Part shown: piece after piece, positions 26,482 through 37,792 of the stretch
How positions within the stretch are numbered: the stretch's first letter is position 1
Layout: the number at the start of each line of letters is the position of its first letter
NCBI RefSeq assembly: GCF_002864045.1
Contig: NZ_PJPV01000047.1
Location: forward strand, 1 to 64,000
DNA from: Endozoicomonas acroporae
GTDB lineage: Bacteria; Pseudomonadota; Gammaproteobacteria; Pseudomonadales; Endozoicomonadaceae
DNA: 64,000 nucleotides
Direction: 5' to 3'
The notes under the pieces: generated by a model
Database searches by the model: none
Told to the model about the DNA's origin: nothing
Seen by the model: only the letters and a program-made list of their open reading frames with translations
Made by a program: the position numbers and the translations under genes

Positions 26482-29274
26482 ATGAAACAGCACCTTACGG
26501 CATTCCGCCAACGAATTCTTCTGCTCGCCTTTCTTCCCGGCATTATTGTTTCCCTACTGATGGGCGGTGTCTATCTGGTTAAGCGTTATCAGGAACTGGA
26601 CAACCAGCTCATGGCCAAGGCATTGACTCAGTCTGAACAGCAGGCAGCCGTTACCTCACTGCTGCTGGACAACACCCGACATGAAGAACTGCAAGCCCTG
26701 ATCAGCATGCTGCTGGATGACAGGGATATTCGGGCGGTAAGCCTGGTCGATGAGCAAGGCCGGGAGATTCTTCATGCAGGCCCAAAGCTCACGGCCACCG
26801 GAAATTTAGCCTCGCTGTTAGAACCTGGTCAGAGCTGGTTCCGGAACGACCAGGTCATCCAGGTTGCCGATCCAATCATCAGCCCGGATACGACCAAAAT
26901 TACTGGCTGGCTGATTACCGATTACGCCTACGCAGAAACGCATCTGACCCAATTTCGCTCTCTGGCGTTCAGCATTATTGTTGTCTCTATGGGGTTATTG
27001 GTGGCATTGATCATTAGCCTGAAGCTGGGCCATGGTGTTACCCGCCCCCTGGACCGTATGGCAAGGGTCATTGATCGCATCAAGGATGGCTTCTTCGATA
27101 CCCGACTGCCGGACAATCCGGGCAGCCTGATGTATGAACTGGAATCGTCTATCAACGTTATGCTCAATGGCCTGCAGAGCAAACATCAGAAGATGACCAG
27201 TCATATTGCCCAGTACAATGATGAACTGCAGGAAACACTGGAAACCATTGAAATTCAAAATGTCGAACTGGATCTCGCCAGAAAGGAAGCACTTGAAGCA
27301 AGCAGAAGCAAGAGCGAATTTCTGGCCAATATGAGCCACGAAATCAGAACACCGCTGAATGGCATTATTGGCTTTTCCAACCTGATGCTGAGTTCAAGGC
27401 TCACACCGCAACAATACGACTATGTCAGTACCATTGAGAAATCCTCTCAGGGACTGCTGACGATGTTGAATGACATTCTTGATTTTTCCCGTATGGAAGC
27501 CGGTAAGCTGGTGCTGGATCCCCAACCCGTCTACCTGCGGGAGATCGTTGAGGATGTTATGACGTTTATGGCACCTGCCGCCTATGGTAAATCGTTGGAA
27601 ATTGTCCACTTTATCTACGACGATGTTCCTGAACATATCATCATTGATGGACTGCGGTTGAAGCAGATCCTCACCAACCTGATCAGCAACGCCATTAAAT
27701 TCACCAGTTATGGTTCCGTTGCTGTGCGAGTAATGCTGGATCAGGAAGGCAAACCTGATCAGCAAGAAAGTAACGAACCCCTGACCCTGAGAGTTTCAGT
27801 GGCGGATACCGGCATTGGCCTTACCCGGGAGCAACATCACAAACTGTTCCAGGCTTTTGCCCAGGCAGACTCCAGCAGAACACGCAAGGCTGAGGGAACC
27901 GGGCTTGGCCTGTCGATTTGCAAAAACCTGGTTGAGCAAATGGGTGGAGAAATTGGCCTTGAGTCCGATCTGGGTCAGGGAGCAACCTTCTGGTTTACCT
28001 TTAAAACAACCCTGAATAACCAAAATGGTGAACCGGCTGATGGTTGTGAGCAGGAAGACCTGGTACCGACACTGCTGCACGGCCAGAATGTACTGCTTAT
28101 CGAACCCCATGAGCTGACCCGGCTATCGATTTTTCACTTACTGGATAAACTGGGTGCAAATATCACCGCAGCAGCCAGCATCCATCAGGGAATGTCAGCA
28201 AACAAGACAAATGTCTCCTACGACTATATTTTCATCAACCCTGATAATATCGCACCGGTTCAGGGGATCACACAGTTAACAGCCTCCTATAGCAACGCCA
28301 ACATTATTGTACTCAGTTCATCAGGAATAACAGGCACTATGGATCCTGCTCTTCCTGACGGTACTGATACGCTTCTGAAGCCCGTTGGACTGAACCGGCT
28401 GAAAGCACTGCTGACCCGTATAAACGGGAATCAGGAAGGCAAAAAAATTCAACAACAGATCAACAAATCCCTGAGTATTCTGGTCGTTGATGACAACCCG
28501 GTAAACCTGAAATTGCTGAAAACCATCCTTGGCAACCTGGGGCAAGATTTGCAAACCGCAGAAAATGGTTTTGATGCCATTGAACTGTGCAGGCAGTTCA
28601 CTTTCGACATTATTTTCATGGATGTTCATATGCCGGTCATTGATGGACTCGAAGCCACAAGGAGAATTCGCAGTGAAATCCCGAACCACCAGCGCCCCCC
28701 TATTATTGCAGTGACTGCCCATGCGCTGCCCGAGGAGAAAAAAATGCTGCTGCAAAGTGGCTTTGATGATTACCTGAGTAAACCGGTCAGTGAAAAACAC
28801 GTGATAAGCATGATCAATCAGTGGGCAAAGATGCCTACCGAGATAACGGAGCATAGAGAATATTTTCCACCATCAAAGCCCGGCATTTCTTTACATCCGG
28901 CAATAGATCAATCGGAAAGTCCTGTAGATATCAACCTGGCGACGCAACTGGCTGCCGGAAACCGGGAACTGGCTCAGGAGATGCTGGTGATGATGAAAGA
29001 GGGACTTGATGACGATCTTGTAACTCTCAGAGATGGCTGGGCTGCCAATAATTATTCGGCTGTACTGGAACGGGTACACCGATTACACGGTGCCTGTCGT
29101 TATTGTGGAGTGCCGGAACTGGAGCGTATTTGCAACCGGCTGGAAACACGACTGAAGAAATACAACACCCTGGCCCATAATCAAGTCACTGAAGACTTTC
29201 AATTATTGCTTCAGTCCATCACCCGTCTCAATCAGTGGGAAATGGAGAGTCTGGAAACGGCTGAGGAAGCATGA
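26482..29274 (+). CDS. barA: Tripartite hybrid sensor kinase, BarA/GacS type
   Basis: This 930-residue membrane kinase should act on a UvrY/GacA-type regulator that controls CsrA/RsmA small RNAs; neither lies in this window. Two membrane helices (about 12-30 and 158-180) bracket a periplasmic sensor, followed by HAMP (about 180-235) and a coiled coil. The phosphoacceptor is His286 in [13 protein letters not shown]. The ATPase has [23 protein letters not shown] and GTGLGLSI. A degenerate receiver-like segment (about 530-645) has Asn at the expected Asp site (YIFINPDN). The true receiver has Asp714 in [13 protein letters not shown], and the C-terminal Hpt has His866 in [12 protein letters not shown]. 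It diverges from cysM, as gacS does in Pseudomonas. Confidence 0.95.
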   Translation: MKQHLTAFRQRILLLAFLPGIIVSLLMGGVYLVKRYQELDNQLMAKALTQSEQQAAVTSLLLDNTRHEELQALISMLLDDRDIRAVSLVDEQGREILHAGPKLTATGNLASLLEPGQSWFRNDQVIQVADPIISPDTTKITGWLITDYAYAETHLTQFRSLAFSIIVVSMGLLVALIISLKLGHGVTRPLDRMARVIDRIKDGFFDTRLPDNPGSLMYELESSINVMLNGLQSKHQKMTSHIAQYNDELQETLETIEIQNVELDLARKEALEASRSKSEFLANMSHEIRTPLNGIIGFSNLMLSSRLTPQQYDYVSTIEKSSQGLLTMLNDILDFSRMEAGKLVLDPQPVYLREIVEDVMTFMAPAAYGKSLEIVHFIYDDVPEHIIIDGLRLKQILTNLISNAIKFTSYGSVAVRVMLDQEGKPDQQESNEPLTLRVSVADTGIGLTREQHHKLFQAFAQADSSRTRKAEGTGLGLSICKNLVEQMGGEIGLESDLGQGATFWFTFKTTLNNQNGEPADGCEQEDLVPTLLHGQNVLLIEPHELTRLSIFHLLDKLGANITAAASIHQGMSANKTNVSYDYIFINPDNIAPVQGITQLTASYSNANIIVLSSSGITGTMDPALPDGTDTLLKPVGLNRLKALLTRINGNQEGKKIQQQINKSLSILVVDDNPVNLKLLKTILGNLGQDLQTAENGFDAIELCRQFTFDIIFMDVHMPVIDGLEATRRIRSEIPNHQRPPIIAVTAHALPEEKKMLLQSGFDDYLSKPVSEKHVISMINQWAKMPTEITEHREYFPPSKPGISLHPAIDQSESPVDINLATQLAAGNRELAQEMLVMMKEGLDDDLVTLRDGWAANNYSAVLERVHRLHGACRYCGVPELERICNRLETRLKKYNTLAHNQVTEDFQLLLQSITRLNQWEMESLETAEEA

Positions 29275-29332
29275 TATCACTTTCAAAGCCGTTTATGAGG
29301 GTGGTGAGGCTGCGATGAGCAAGAGAGCTGAT

Positions 29333-29707
29333 TCAGCTCTCTATTACTACAAAGGCAATCGCATTATCCTGCTCATCAGAAAGACTGAGGTGAAGCCGTT
29401 TAACCCCTCTTTGCTGCTGCAATTCAAGACCATAATCCGATAAAAACAACTCAGGAGCGCCTGAAGTATTATTTCTTACCTCAATGTGCCGGAATGACAG
29501 CTTGCCGATTCCTGTACCAAACGCTTTGGCAACAGCCTCTTTCGCCGCAAAGCGCTTGGCCAGCCAGGCCGGTGAGGATGAACGCTGCTGCCATTGCGAC
29601 AACTCATGGTCCGTGAGAATCCTCCTGGCAAACGCCTCACCCAGCCGACTGAGTGAGCGCTCAATCCGATCAATACGGACAATATCTGTCCCTATTCCAA
29701 CAATCAC
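29333..29707 (-). CDS. acpS: Holo-[acyl-carrier-protein] synthase
   Basis: This 124-residue enzyme transfers 4'-phosphopantetheine from CoA to acyl carrier protein. The family start MIVGIGTDIVRIDRIERSLS holds the metal-binding Asp, and RFAAKEAVAKAFGTGIG holds the catalytic Glu/Lys region. Length is typical (E. coli 126). It follows pdxJ with no gap: the pdxJ stop ends at 29708 and this ATG starts at 29707. It is the last gene of the lepA-to-acpS cluster, in the same order as E. coli. Confidence 0.96.
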   Translation of the reverse strand: MIVGIGTDIVRIDRIERSLSRLGEAFARRILTDHELSQWQQRSSSPAWLAKRFAAKEAVAKAFGTGIGKLSFRHIEVRNNTSGAPELFLSDYGLELQQQRGVKRLHLSLSDEQDNAIAFVVIES

Positions 29708-30457
29708 TTAAAACGCATTCCGCGCAGCTGCCAACATAAGGGCTTTCATCTCTCGCACCGCTGGTTTCAATCCCGTAAACAGGGCACGGGCAATGATCGA
29801 GTGCCCAATATTCAGTTCATTGATACCGGCGATCAACGCGACAGGCTCAACATTCTGATAATTAAGGCCATGGCCAGCATTGACGACCAGCCCCTGTTCC
29901 AGACCAAACACCACCGCATTTCTAAGACGGTCAAGCTCATCCTGCATGGCTTCAGCCGTCGAAGCTTCAGCGTAAGCACCGGTATGCAGTTCAATGGCAG
30001 GCGCTCCGGCCCTGACAGCGGCTTCAATCTGATCCAGATCAGGATCAATAAACAGCGAGACTTCAATCCCCTGTTTCCCCAGGCGCTCACAGGCGGGAGC
30101 CACACTGTCAAACAGGCCTTTCACATCCAGTCCGCCTTCAGTGGTGACTTCTTCCCGCTTCTCCGGAACCATGCAGACATGTTCAGGTTTGAGCTTTTCC
30201 GCAATGCCAACCATTTCATCGGTCACTGCCATCTCCAGATTCATTCTGGTCTGCAGAGCTTCACGAATCCGGAATACATCATGGTCCTGAATATGTCGGC
30301 GGTCCTCACGCAGGTGCAATGTGATGCCATCTGCCCCGGCCTCTTCAGCTTCAATTGCCGCCTGAACAGGATCAGGATAACGAATCCCCCTGGCCTGCCG
30401 GATGGTTGCAATATGATCAATGTTGACACCCAGCAAAATACGCTGATGAGGAATCAT
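29708..30457 (-). CDS. pdxJ: Pyridoxine 5'-phosphate synthase
   Basis: This 249-residue TIM-barrel enzyme condenses deoxyxylulose 5-phosphate with the PdxA product to make pyridoxine 5'-phosphate. [17 protein letters not shown] is the signature N-terminus, [14 protein letters not shown] carries substrate-binding residues, and [12 protein letters not shown] is the late phosphate-binding motif. Length fits E. coli (243). It lies 44 bases after recO. It belongs to the same PLP pathway in which SerC can act. Confidence 0.98.
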   Translation of the reverse strand: MIPHQRILLGVNIDHIATIRQARGIRYPDPVQAAIEAEEAGADGITLHLREDRRHIQDHDVFRIREALQTRMNLEMAVTDEMVGIAEKLKPEHVCMVPEKREEVTTEGGLDVKGLFDSVAPACERLGKQGIEVSLFIDPDLDQIEAAVRAGAPAIELHTGAYAEASTAEAMQDELDRLRNAVVFGLEQGLVVNAGHGLNYQNVEPVALIAGINELNIGHSIIARALFTGLKPAVREMKALMLAAARNAF

Positions 30458-30501
30458 AAATACACCTGTTGTAGAAAATGGCGCAGTGAATTGTGCGACC
30501 G

Positions 30502-31272
30502 TTATCGGGATTTGGAGAGTGCGCCATTTTCTACTAATGGCCTCTCCGGTGGCGTTTGAGGTTTTCTGTTAGTAAACAGCATGCGGCTCTGCATAGGCCT
30601 GTCTCCGATAAGCGGTTTCATGGCCTGCCTGGTGAAGCGCTTGAAACCCGGATAGAAATCAGCATTGGTGAAATCCCTGGCCGAAAGTGCTTGCAGCAAC
30701 TCTGCGTTGTAACAAAACGGTCTCTCATGGTAGCTGACTTGTCCATGGGTCGGTACCAGCCCATGCTCAGGTTCAAAGCGATAAACCATGCCCTCTTTTA
30801 AAGGCGCATCACTGACCACGTCCCAGTCAAGCGGTGGGGCATAGCCGCAGAGTTCCAGCAAATCCAGCTCAAAGGAACGGAGCAACGGTTCAAGAGGCAC
30901 GTTCTGATGAAGATGAGCCAATAGGTCCCGGTATAAATCCGTCACGCCATCCACCAGCTGCCCCGGAATCATTGATCGCATCAACAACTCATTGGCATAG
31001 AACCCACAATAAAGCCGCTCGCCGGTCAGAAAGGTAAAGCGGTCAAGCTCCAGGTCAACCAGTGTTTTCAGCTCACTTCGTCCTTTCCAGCGCACCAGTA
31101 CCTGATGAAAAGGCTGTAACAGCGAAGCCAGCCGGGACTTCGACTGCCTTACTCCCCGAACCACCATGGCCACACGGCCATGACCTTCCACTAAAAACTC
31201 AGCAATCACTGAGCGCTCTTTATAAGAGCGCCGATGCAGCAACCAGGCTTTATGGAATTCATTACCAATCAC
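30502..31272 (-). CDS. recO: DNA repair protein RecO
   Basis: This 256-residue RecF-pathway mediator helps load RecA on SSB-coated DNA. The N-terminal OB fold includes [20 protein letters not shown] and [19 protein letters not shown]. The helical domain has [15 protein letters not shown] and [18 protein letters not shown]. No zinc cysteine cluster is present, as in E. coli RecO. It overlaps the era stop by four bases (ATGA type), indicating coupling. Length is close to E. coli (242). Confidence 0.95.
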   Translation of the reverse strand: MIGNEFHKAWLLHRRSYKERSVIAEFLVEGHGRVAMVVRGVRQSKSRLASLLQPFHQVLVRWKGRSELKTLVDLELDRFTFLTGERLYCGFYANELLMRSMIPGQLVDGVTDLYRDLLAHLHQNVPLEPLLRSFELDLLELCGYAPPLDWDVVSDAPLKEGMVYRFEPEHGLVPTHGQVSYHERPFCYNAELLQALSARDFTNADFYPGFKRFTRQAMKPLIGDRPMQSRMLFTNRKPQTPPERPLVENGALSKSR

Positions 31273-32240
31273 AGGTTGTGATCATACCCCAGACTTTTCA
31301 GGGCACGCTCATCGTCAGACCAGCCTGCCTTGACCTTAACCCAAAGGTTCAGCATGACTTTTGAGTCGAACATGTGCTCCATATCTTTACGGGCCTCCTG
31401 TCCGATTTTTTTCAGTCGTGCTCCCCGGTCACCAATAACAATGGCTTTCTGGCCCGCTCTTTCCACAAGAATCAAGGCACTGATGGTCAACAGTGGACCT
31501 TTCGGCCGCAACTCATGCTTGAACTCTTCAATCTCCACCGTCACTTCATAAGGCAGCTCATCACCCAGCTGACGCATGACCTTCTCCCGCACCAGCTCAG
31601 CGGCAAGAAAACGGGAACTGCGGTCCGTCAGTTGATCTTCAGGAAAATGATGAACGCCTGCCGGAATCAGCCGGGTAATCATTTCATCCAGCTGTTTCAG
31701 GTTATGGCCGTGCTGCGCAGAGATGGGCACCACCCCATGAAAATCCATTTTTGTTGACAGAGACTCAAGGTGCGGGATCAATTGCCCCTTATCCGTGATC
31801 TTGTCCACTTTATTAATCGCAAGAATAACCGGACAGCGGGCACCTTGTACCTTTTCCAGGACCATCTGATCCTCTTCATTCCAGGTCAGGCGGTCAACCA
31901 CAAAAACAATGGCATCAATACCCGCCAGGGCACTGCTGGCCGCTTTGTTCATATAGCGGTTGATCGCTTTTTTCTGCACCTTGTGCATGCCCGGCGTATC
32001 AACATAGACCGTCTGAACCCCCTGCTCCGTCTTGATACCCAGAACCTGATGGCGGGTAGTCTGGGGGCGGCGGGAGGTAATGGAAAGCTTCTGGCCGAGC
32101 AGGTGATTCAACAGGGTTGATTTGCCAACATTGGGTCTGCCAACAATGGCGACGTAGCCACAGCGGCTGTGTTCCGAAGCGGGATCGGAAAGGCTGAGTT
32201 CATGAGCAGCGGGCTCTTCACGATTTACATCAGATGTCAT
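31269..32240 (-). CDS. era: GTPase Era
   Basis: This essential GTPase checks 16S rRNA 3' maturation and 30S assembly. G motifs are [12 protein letters not shown] (G1), DTPGMHK (G3) and INKVDKI (G4). The C-terminal KH domain carries the region [20 protein letters not shown]. The 323-residue length includes an extra N-terminal segment of about 25 residues before [10 protein letters not shown] compared with E. coli (301). It starts 15 bases after rnc ends and overlaps recO by four bases. Confidence 0.98.
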   Translation of the reverse strand: MTSDVNREEPAAHELSLSDPASEHSRCGYVAIVGRPNVGKSTLLNHLLGQKLSITSRRPQTTRHQVLGIKTEQGVQTVYVDTPGMHKVQKKAINRYMNKAASSALAGIDAIVFVVDRLTWNEEDQMVLEKVQGARCPVILAINKVDKITDKGQLIPHLESLSTKMDFHGVVPISAQHGHNLKQLDEMITRLIPAGVHHFPEDQLTDRSSRFLAAELVREKVMRQLGDELPYEVTVEIEEFKHELRPKGPLLTISALILVERAGQKAIVIGDRGARLKKIGQEARKDMEHMFDSKVMLNLWVKVKAGWSDDERALKSLGYDHNL

Positions 32241-32255
32241 CTGTTTTCTGCGCTC

Positions 32256-32942
32256 TTAATGATCAACGCCAAGCAACTTCAATGCATTGCGAGCCGCTTG
32301 CTGTTCAGCACCACGACGACTCGACCCTTCCCCCTGCGACGGCTCATCCAGACATTCCAGTTCACAAATCACTGAAAAGTGCTGGTCATGAGCTTCCCCC
32401 TGAATATCTGTCACTTGATATTTTGGCAGTGACTGCTGCCGCGCCTGCAGATATTCCTGCAAGCGGGTCTTCGGATCTTTATTCTGCTCATCCGTCGTGG
32501 TCAGTTGATCCAGACGAGTGGTAAACCAGGCGCGAATTCGCTGGTGACAAACGGCCATACCGGCATCCAGGTAAATCGCACCAATAATGGCCTCAACCGC
32601 ATCCGCAAGAATGGACTCACGCCGGAAGCCACCACTTTTCAACTCACCGGAGCCAAGACGAAGAAAGTCGCCCAGTTCAAACTCCCGGCCAAGCTCGGCC
32701 AGGGTTACACCGCGCACCATTCGAGCCCGCAGGCGGCTCAACTGCCCTTCTTTGGCATCGGGAAAGCGCTCATAGAGGGCTTCAGCAATAACAAAGTTGA
32801 CAATCGAGTCGCCAAGGAACTCCAGTCGCTCATTGTTACGACTGCCAAAGCTGCGATGGGTGAGCGCCAGCGCCAACAGGCTCTGATTGGAAAATTCATG
32901 CCCTAACTTTTTCTGCAGTCGGGCAAGTTCAAGCGTTTTCAC
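32256..32942 (-). CDS. rnc: Ribonuclease III
   Basis: This 228-residue double-stranded-RNA endonuclease processes rRNA precursors and some mRNAs. The nuclease signature is [20 protein letters not shown], with the second acidic site at [17 protein letters not shown]. The C-terminal dsRBD begins near residue 155 ([14 protein letters not shown]) and ends [18 protein letters not shown]. The start codon is GTG at 32942, overlapping the upstream stop by four bases. Gene order lepB-rnc-era-recO is conserved; in E. coli RNase III cleaves its own leader. Confidence 0.98.
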   Translation of the reverse strand: MKTLELARLQKKLGHEFSNQSLLALALTHRSFGSRNNERLEFLGDSIVNFVIAEALYERFPDAKEGQLSRLRARMVRGVTLAELGREFELGDFLRLGSGELKSGGFRRESILADAVEAIIGAIYLDAGMAVCHQRIRAWFTTRLDQLTTTDEQNKDPKTRLQEYLQARQQSLPKYQVTDIQGEAHDQHFSVICELECLDEPSQGEGSSRRGAEQQAARNALKLLGVDH

Positions 32943-33313
32943 TGAGTTCCAGCTTTCCAGTTATGTTCAAACGTTAATACCAGATCAACGTTATGGAAAA
33001 AATGAATCCGTCGCTCGTAGTCAATATCGACAGCGACAACACCGTTTTCGCGGGTGACCTTAACCTCATTGCGATCAAGCTTTATCAGGTTTAGCTGCAA
33101 CCCTTTATTTATCCAGGTTCTCACCTGGGTAACGGATGCAGTGGCAGAGCCTGGCCGGTCAGTTAATGAAGATACCACCTGCTGCACAGAGTGGTCATCC
33201 ATATAAAAGGGCACAACCTTAACCGCAAAAGACAACAATAGTCCACCAATTAACAGGTAAAACAGCCAACTGACTGCACTACTGCCTCGTTGTCGGCTCT
33301 TCATACCATACAT
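32939..33313 (-). CDS. Small membrane-anchored DUF4845 protein
   Basis: This 124-residue protein sits between lepB and rnc, the usual place of DUF4845 genes in pseudomonads and relatives. One N-terminal membrane segment ([20 protein letters not shown]) is followed by a periplasmic domain starting [20 protein letters not shown]. The function of the family is unknown. The ATG at 33313 has GGAGAG seven bases upstream, and the stop overlaps the rnc GTG, so it is translated with rnc. Confidence 0.9.
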   Translation of the reverse strand: MYGMKSRQRGSSAVSWLFYLLIGGLLLSFAVKVVPFYMDDHSVQQVVSSLTDRPGSATASVTQVRTWINKGLQLNLIKLDRNEVKVTRENGVVAVDIDYERRIHFFHNVDLVLTFEHNWKAGTQ

Positions 33314-33334
33314 AAGATTCTCTCCTTAGACAGC

Positions 33335-34144
33335 TTACTCAATCACCCCGTTGTTCTTAAAGCCGGGAAGTTGAGTCCAGCTCGGCCAGTGCATCCAGAT
33401 GTAAACCGCCTTACCCACAATATTCTGTTCAGGAACATAGCCCCAATACCGGCTGTCATTGCTTCGGTCACGGTTATCCCCCATGACGAAGTACATGCCG
33501 TCAGGCACAACCCACTCACCTTCAGCCCGGAAATCATGACTGGTCAGCTCTTTTCGAACCTGGTAGCGCTTGCCTTCATCACCTTCGTTATAGAGACGAT
33601 AAATGGATCGGGCATCACTGAGTTGTGCCACAAACTCTTCAGGAACCACCTGGCCGTTCACCGTCAGCCGCTTGTCCGTATATCGAACAACGTCGCCAGG
33701 TAAACCGATCACACGCTTGATAAAGTTGATATTTTCTTTCCCTGGCTGTTTAAACACCATCACATCACCACGATCAGGCTCACCGATGGCAAGCACCTTG
33801 GTGCCTGACACGGGCAAACGCAAACCGTAACTGTATTTATTAACCAGAATAAAATCACCCACTTCCAGGGTCGGAATCATGGAGCCAGACGGAATTTGAA
33901 AAGGTTCGAACAAAAAGGATCGAATCACCAGAACAAACAGCAAAACTGGGAAGATAGACTTGGAGGTCTCAACCACGGCTGGCTCCCTGGCCAGCTTCTC
34001 AAGGGCGTCATCGTCTCCGCCCTCGGCACCGAGCCTGGCAACAGCAGCCTTTCGCCTTGGTAACAAAAAAAGTCGGTCAATCAGTGCGATGATACCTGTA
34101 ACAACAACCGACAGTACCAATAGCAGTGGAAAGTTAAAATCCAT
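33335..34144 (-). CDS. lepB: Signal peptidase I
   Basis: This 269-residue inner-membrane serine/lysine protease removes signal peptides from Sec and Tat substrates. There is an N-terminal membrane helix (PLLLVLSVVVTGIIALIDRL) and a second near residues 62-80 (IFPVLLFVLVIRSFL). The catalytic Ser is in IPSGSMIPTLEVGD, the catalytic Lys in FIKRVIGLPGDVV, and the late box is VMGDNRDRSNDSRYWG. It is shorter than E. coli LepB (324). It lies 32 bases after lepA. Confidence 0.98.
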   Translation of the reverse strand: MDFNFPLLLVLSVVVTGIIALIDRLFLLPRRKAAVARLGAEGGDDDALEKLAREPAVVETSKSIFPVLLFVLVIRSFLFEPFQIPSGSMIPTLEVGDFILVNKYSYGLRLPVSGTKVLAIGEPDRGDVMVFKQPGKENINFIKRVIGLPGDVVRYTDKRLTVNGQVVPEEFVAQLSDARSIYRLYNEGDEGKRYQVRKELTSHDFRAEGEWVVPDGMYFVMGDNRDRSNDSRYWGYVPEQNIVGKAVYIWMHWPSWTQLPGFKNNGVIE

Positions 34145-34176
34145 GGCTGTTTTTCTCTTATATAATCAATGGTGAA

Positions 34177-35976
34177 TTATTTGTCGACCTTTAGAACTGC
34201 CAGGAAAGCCTCCTGAGGAATTTCCACACGCCCAACCTGCTTCATCCGTTTCTTACCGGCCTTCTGTTTTTCCAGCAGTTTACGCTTACGACTCACGTCA
34301 CCACCATAGCATTTCGCAGTGACGTTCTTTCTGAGCGCTTTTACCGTGGTCCGGGCAATAATCTGCCCACCGATGGCGGCCTGAATGGCAACATCAAACA
34401 TCTGGCGGTGAATGATCTCTTTCATTTTTTCCGTCAGAACCCGTCCGCGGGAAACGGCGTGATCCTTATGCACAATAACCGCCAGTGCATCGACTTTTTC
34501 ACCATTGATCAGAATATCCACCCGAACCATTTTAGCGGTTTCAAAACGATCAAAAGAGTAGTCCAGAGAAGCAAACCCTCTGCTCACCGATTTCAGTCGG
34601 TCAAAGAAATCCAGCACCACCTCGTTCATCGGAATATCGTAGGTCAGTGAGACCTGACCACCCGTGAACTGCATATCTTTCTGTACGCCGCGCTTTTCAA
34701 CGCAGAGAGAAATCACATTACCGAGATATTCCTGAGGTACCAGAATATTGGCCCGGGAGATAGGTTCACGAATTTCATCAATACCTGCAGGGTCAGGCAG
34801 TCTGGAAGGGTTATCAACTTCCACCACACTGCCATTTTTCATATGACACTGATAGATTACCGTGGGAGCCGTGGTAATCAGATCCAGGTCATATTCCCGC
34901 TCAAGTCGCTCCTGAATGATTTCCATATGCAGCATGCCCAGGAAGCCACAGCGGAAACCAAAGCCCAGCGCATCACTGCTCTCCGGCTCATAAAACAGGG
35001 AAGCATCATTCAGACTCAATTTTTCCAGCGCATCACGAAAATCTTCAAAGTCATCCGCGCTGACCGGGAACAAGCCGGCATAGACCTGCGGCTTAACATG
35101 TTGAAAGCCTGGCAGCGCTGCAACATCCTGGGTTTTCAGATGAGTCAGGGTGTCACCGACGGGAGCACCGTGAATATCTTTGATACCGGCAACCACATAG
35201 CCAACCTCACCGGCTTTAAGAACTCCGGTGGGCGTCCGCTTGGGCGTGAAAATACCGACATTATCCACAACATGAGATTGTTTGGTGGATTTAACGATGA
35301 TCTTTTCTCCCTTGCGCAACGTACCGTTTTTCACCCGCACAAGAGACACGACACCCAGATAGTTATCGAACCAGGAATCGATGATCAGTGCCTGCAATGG
35401 CCCATTGATGTCACCTTCAGGGGCAGGAATAGTGGACACCAGTCGCTCAAGGACATCCTCAATGCCCAAACCACTCTTGGCAGAACAGCGGACAGCATCG
35501 GTCGCGTCAATACCGATAATCTCTTCAATTTCCTGGGAGACCCGGTCTGGCTCTGCCTGGGGCAGATCCATTTTATTCAGCACAGGCATGACTTCCAGCC
35601 CCTGCTCTATGGCGGTGTAGCAGTTAGCAACGGATTGCGCCTCAACACCCTGGGCCGCATCCACCACCAGAAGCGCACCTTCACAGGCCGCCAGGGAGCG
35701 TGAAACTTCATAGGAAAAGTCAACGTGCCCTGGTGTATCGATAAAATTCAGCTGATAGGTATTACCATCTTTGGCATGATAATCCAGCGTCACACTCTGG
35801 GCCTTGATGGTGATGCCACGCTCGCGCTCAAGCTCCATGGAATCAAGCACCTGGGCCTGCATTTCACGATCACTGAGCCCTCCACAGGTTTGGATAAAAC
35901 GGTCAGCCAGGGTTGATTTCCCATGATCAATATGGGCAATGATGGAAAAGTTCCTGATTAAGCTTAGGTCGCTCAC
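34177..35976 (-). CDS. lepA: Elongation factor 4 (LepA)
   Basis: This 599-residue ribosomal GTPase has the E. coli length. G1 is [16 protein letters not shown]3 [14 protein letters not shown] and G4 LNKMDLP, followed by EF-G-like domains. The LepA-specific C-terminal domain includes [19 protein letters not shown] and [18 protein letters not shown]. The start is GTG at 35976, with no strong ribosome-binding site. An intrinsic terminator immediately upstream separates it from mucD, so it should have its own promoter in the roughly 30 bases or so of A/T-rich sequence between, or depend on read-through. Confidence 0.98.
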   Translation of the reverse strand: MSDLSLIRNFSIIAHIDHGKSTLADRFIQTCGGLSDREMQAQVLDSMELERERGITIKAQSVTLDYHAKDGNTYQLNFIDTPGHVDFSYEVSRSLAACEGALLVVDAAQGVEAQSVANCYTAIEQGLEVMPVLNKMDLPQAEPDRVSQEIEEIIGIDATDAVRCSAKSGLGIEDVLERLVSTIPAPEGDINGPLQALIIDSWFDNYLGVVSLVRVKNGTLRKGEKIIVKSTKQSHVVDNVGIFTPKRTPTGVLKAGEVGYVVAGIKDIHGAPVGDTLTHLKTQDVAALPGFQHVKPQVYAGLFPVSADDFEDFRDALEKLSLNDASLFYEPESSDALGFGFRCGFLGMLHMEIIQERLEREYDLDLITTAPTVIYQCHMKNGSVVEVDNPSRLPDPAGIDEIREPISRANILVPQEYLGNVISLCVEKRGVQKDMQFTGGQVSLTYDIPMNEVVLDFFDRLKSVSRGFASLDYSFDRFETAKMVRVDILINGEKVDALAVIVHKDHAVSRGRVLTEKMKEIIHRQMFDVAIQAAIGGQIIARTTVKALRKNVTAKCYGGDVSRKRKLLEKQKAGKKRMKQVGRVEIPQEAFLAVLKVDK

Positions 35977-36000
35977 GATAGTATCTACTATAAAAACGTC

Positions 36001-36030
36001 ACAAAAAGCGATCCCCGCAATCGCGGGGAC
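36001..36030 (-). terminator. Intrinsic terminator between mucD and lepA
   Basis: On the minus strand CCCCGC-GATT-GCGGGG forms a GC-rich six-base-pair stem with flanking pairs, then ATCGC and TTTTTG. It should end transcription of the rpoE-mucA-mucB-rseC-mucD operon about 200 bases after the mucD stop and just before lepA. Confidence 0.8.
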
Positions 36031-36226
36031 CGTCTTGAATTAGGGAATTGGCCTGCTGATCAAACTGACTTACCGGCTGTTAAACAGCATGAATTGATTT
36101 TATTCATGCCTGTGGCTAAAGCTCCGGCAGCAATTAACACGTGTCTGACCTGCATAAATGATTCCATAATATTCTATAACATGTCAGCACACTACTCCAT
36201 GGTCATAAGTAGTTAACCATATTTGA

Positions 36227-37669
36227 TCACTCCTGTAACCGGAAGGTGATGTAACCGGGATTCCCACCGCGAATAACCCGCATTGAAATTGAGCGGTTCC
36301 TGGGCAGTTTGGCGACCACTTTTTTGAATTCTGCCACCGTTGTCACACTGCTATTGTTCAGATCCGTGATAACATCGCCCTGGCGCAACCCAATGGAACG
36401 ACCAGCACCCCGGTTAACGCCGATCACCACCAGCCCCTGAACATCCTCATCCAGGCGCAGCTTACTGCGATAATTCTCATCAAGCTCTGCTACCTGAACA
36501 CCTAAAGGATTCTTATCAGAAGGCGTCTTATCTCCCCTATGTTCAGGGGCACCACTATTTTCATCCGGCAGCTCACCCACTACAACATCTACGGTCTTGC
36601 GCTTGCCATTGCGGATATATTCAAGCCTGGCTTTTTCGCCGGGTTTTATCACCCCCACCGACATTGGCAATACGCCTGAGCTGCTGATAACTCTTTCATT
36701 AAATCTGACAATAATGTCGCCGGGATGAAGCCTTGCCTTATCAGCCGGACCACCGGGAACCACCTGACTGATCAATGCCCCCATGGGTTTTTCCAGACCA
36801 AACGATTCGGCAAGATCCCGATCCACATCCTGAATGGCGACCCCCAGCCATCCCCGGGTGACATAACCCTTCTCTTTCAGTTGATCAACCGCCCACATAA
36901 CATGATCAACCGGTATGGCGAATGACAGCCCCATAAAACCGCCAGAGCGGGTAAAAATCTGGGAGTTAATTCCGATGACCTCGCCATTCATATTAAACAG
37001 CGGACCACCCGAGTTACCCGGATTGATAGGGACATCGGTTTGAATAAACGGGACATAGGAGTCGCTGGGCAGGCTTCTATTCAGAGCGCTGATAATGCCT
37101 TTGGTAATCGAATATTCAAAATTAAACGGAGACCCAATCGCTGCTACCCATTGACCAGACTTAACACTCTCGGAATCACCAAGCTTAACGACGGGCAGAC
37201 TGCGGTCATTGTTAATTTTTAACAGCGCCAGATCCGAACGCTTATCGGCACCGATAAGTTCTGCAGAACGCTCACTCCTGTCACTGAGTCTGACAATAAT
37301 CTGATCAGCACCTTCGATAACATGGTTATTGGTCAGAATGTAACCGTCTGACGAGATAATAAAGCCAGAACCGAGTGACATCGGTTGAGAACGTCCGGAA
37401 GGGTTTTCATCAGGCAGCGGGATACCAAAGTAACGGCGAAAAATTTCAGGAATCTCCTCCCCGCCCGGCCCATATATTGACGGTCTCGCTTTTGGCGTGG
37501 CCAGAGTACTGATATTCACTACCGCTGGTGATGCCTGTTCAAACAATGCCGCAAAATCTGGCAGGCCGGAACCCCTGACTGAAGCATTTGCCAGTGTTGC
37601 GTAAAACAAAAGCAGGGAAAACCCAACGTTATAAAGTGACTTTTTGCAGAGAAAAAACACCCTACTCAT
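36227..37669 (-). CDS. mucD: Periplasmic serine protease of the DegP/MucD family
   Basis: This 480-residue HtrA-type protease/chaperone degrades misfolded envelope proteins. A signal peptide is present (VGFSLLLFYATLANAS). The catalytic triad is His in ILTNNHVIEGA, Asp in KRSDLALLKI and Ser in PGNSGGPLFN. Two PDZ domains follow (about 285-370 and 395-470, with GAGRSIGLRQGDVITDLN). It lies at the end of the rpoE operon, as mucD does in Pseudomonas. GGAG precedes the ATG by nine bases. In Pseudomonas MucD dampens the sigma-E response. Confidence 0.96.
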   Translation of the reverse strand: MSRVFFLCKKSLYNVGFSLLLFYATLANASVRGSGLPDFAALFEQASPAVVNISTLATPKARPSIYGPGGEEIPEIFRRYFGIPLPDENPSGRSQPMSLGSGFIISSDGYILTNNHVIEGADQIIVRLSDRSERSAELIGADKRSDLALLKINNDRSLPVVKLGDSESVKSGQWVAAIGSPFNFEYSITKGIISALNRSLPSDSYVPFIQTDVPINPGNSGGPLFNMNGEVIGINSQIFTRSGGFMGLSFAIPVDHVMWAVDQLKEKGYVTRGWLGVAIQDVDRDLAESFGLEKPMGALISQVVPGGPADKARLHPGDIIVRFNERVISSSGVLPMSVGVIKPGEKARLEYIRNGKRKTVDVVVGELPDENSGAPEHRGDKTPSDKNPLGVQVAELDENYRSKLRLDEDVQGLVVIGVNRGAGRSIGLRQGDVITDLNNSSVTTVAEFKKVVAKLPRNRSISMRVIRGGNPGYITFRLQE

Positions 37670-37792
37670 ATTATGTTTTCTCCAGTATTCGACTATTGAA
37701 AAAACTCACCGCAGCCATACGCTCCTGCGATATTATTTATAATTACGTGATAACAAGGCGACCCGGCAGCATCAGAAATAAAACAAGAAAAC

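Noticed and set aside
34843-35703. A 286-codon plus-strand frame inside lepA
   Set aside because: Antisense shadow of a conserved gene, with no ribosome-binding site or recognisable motif.
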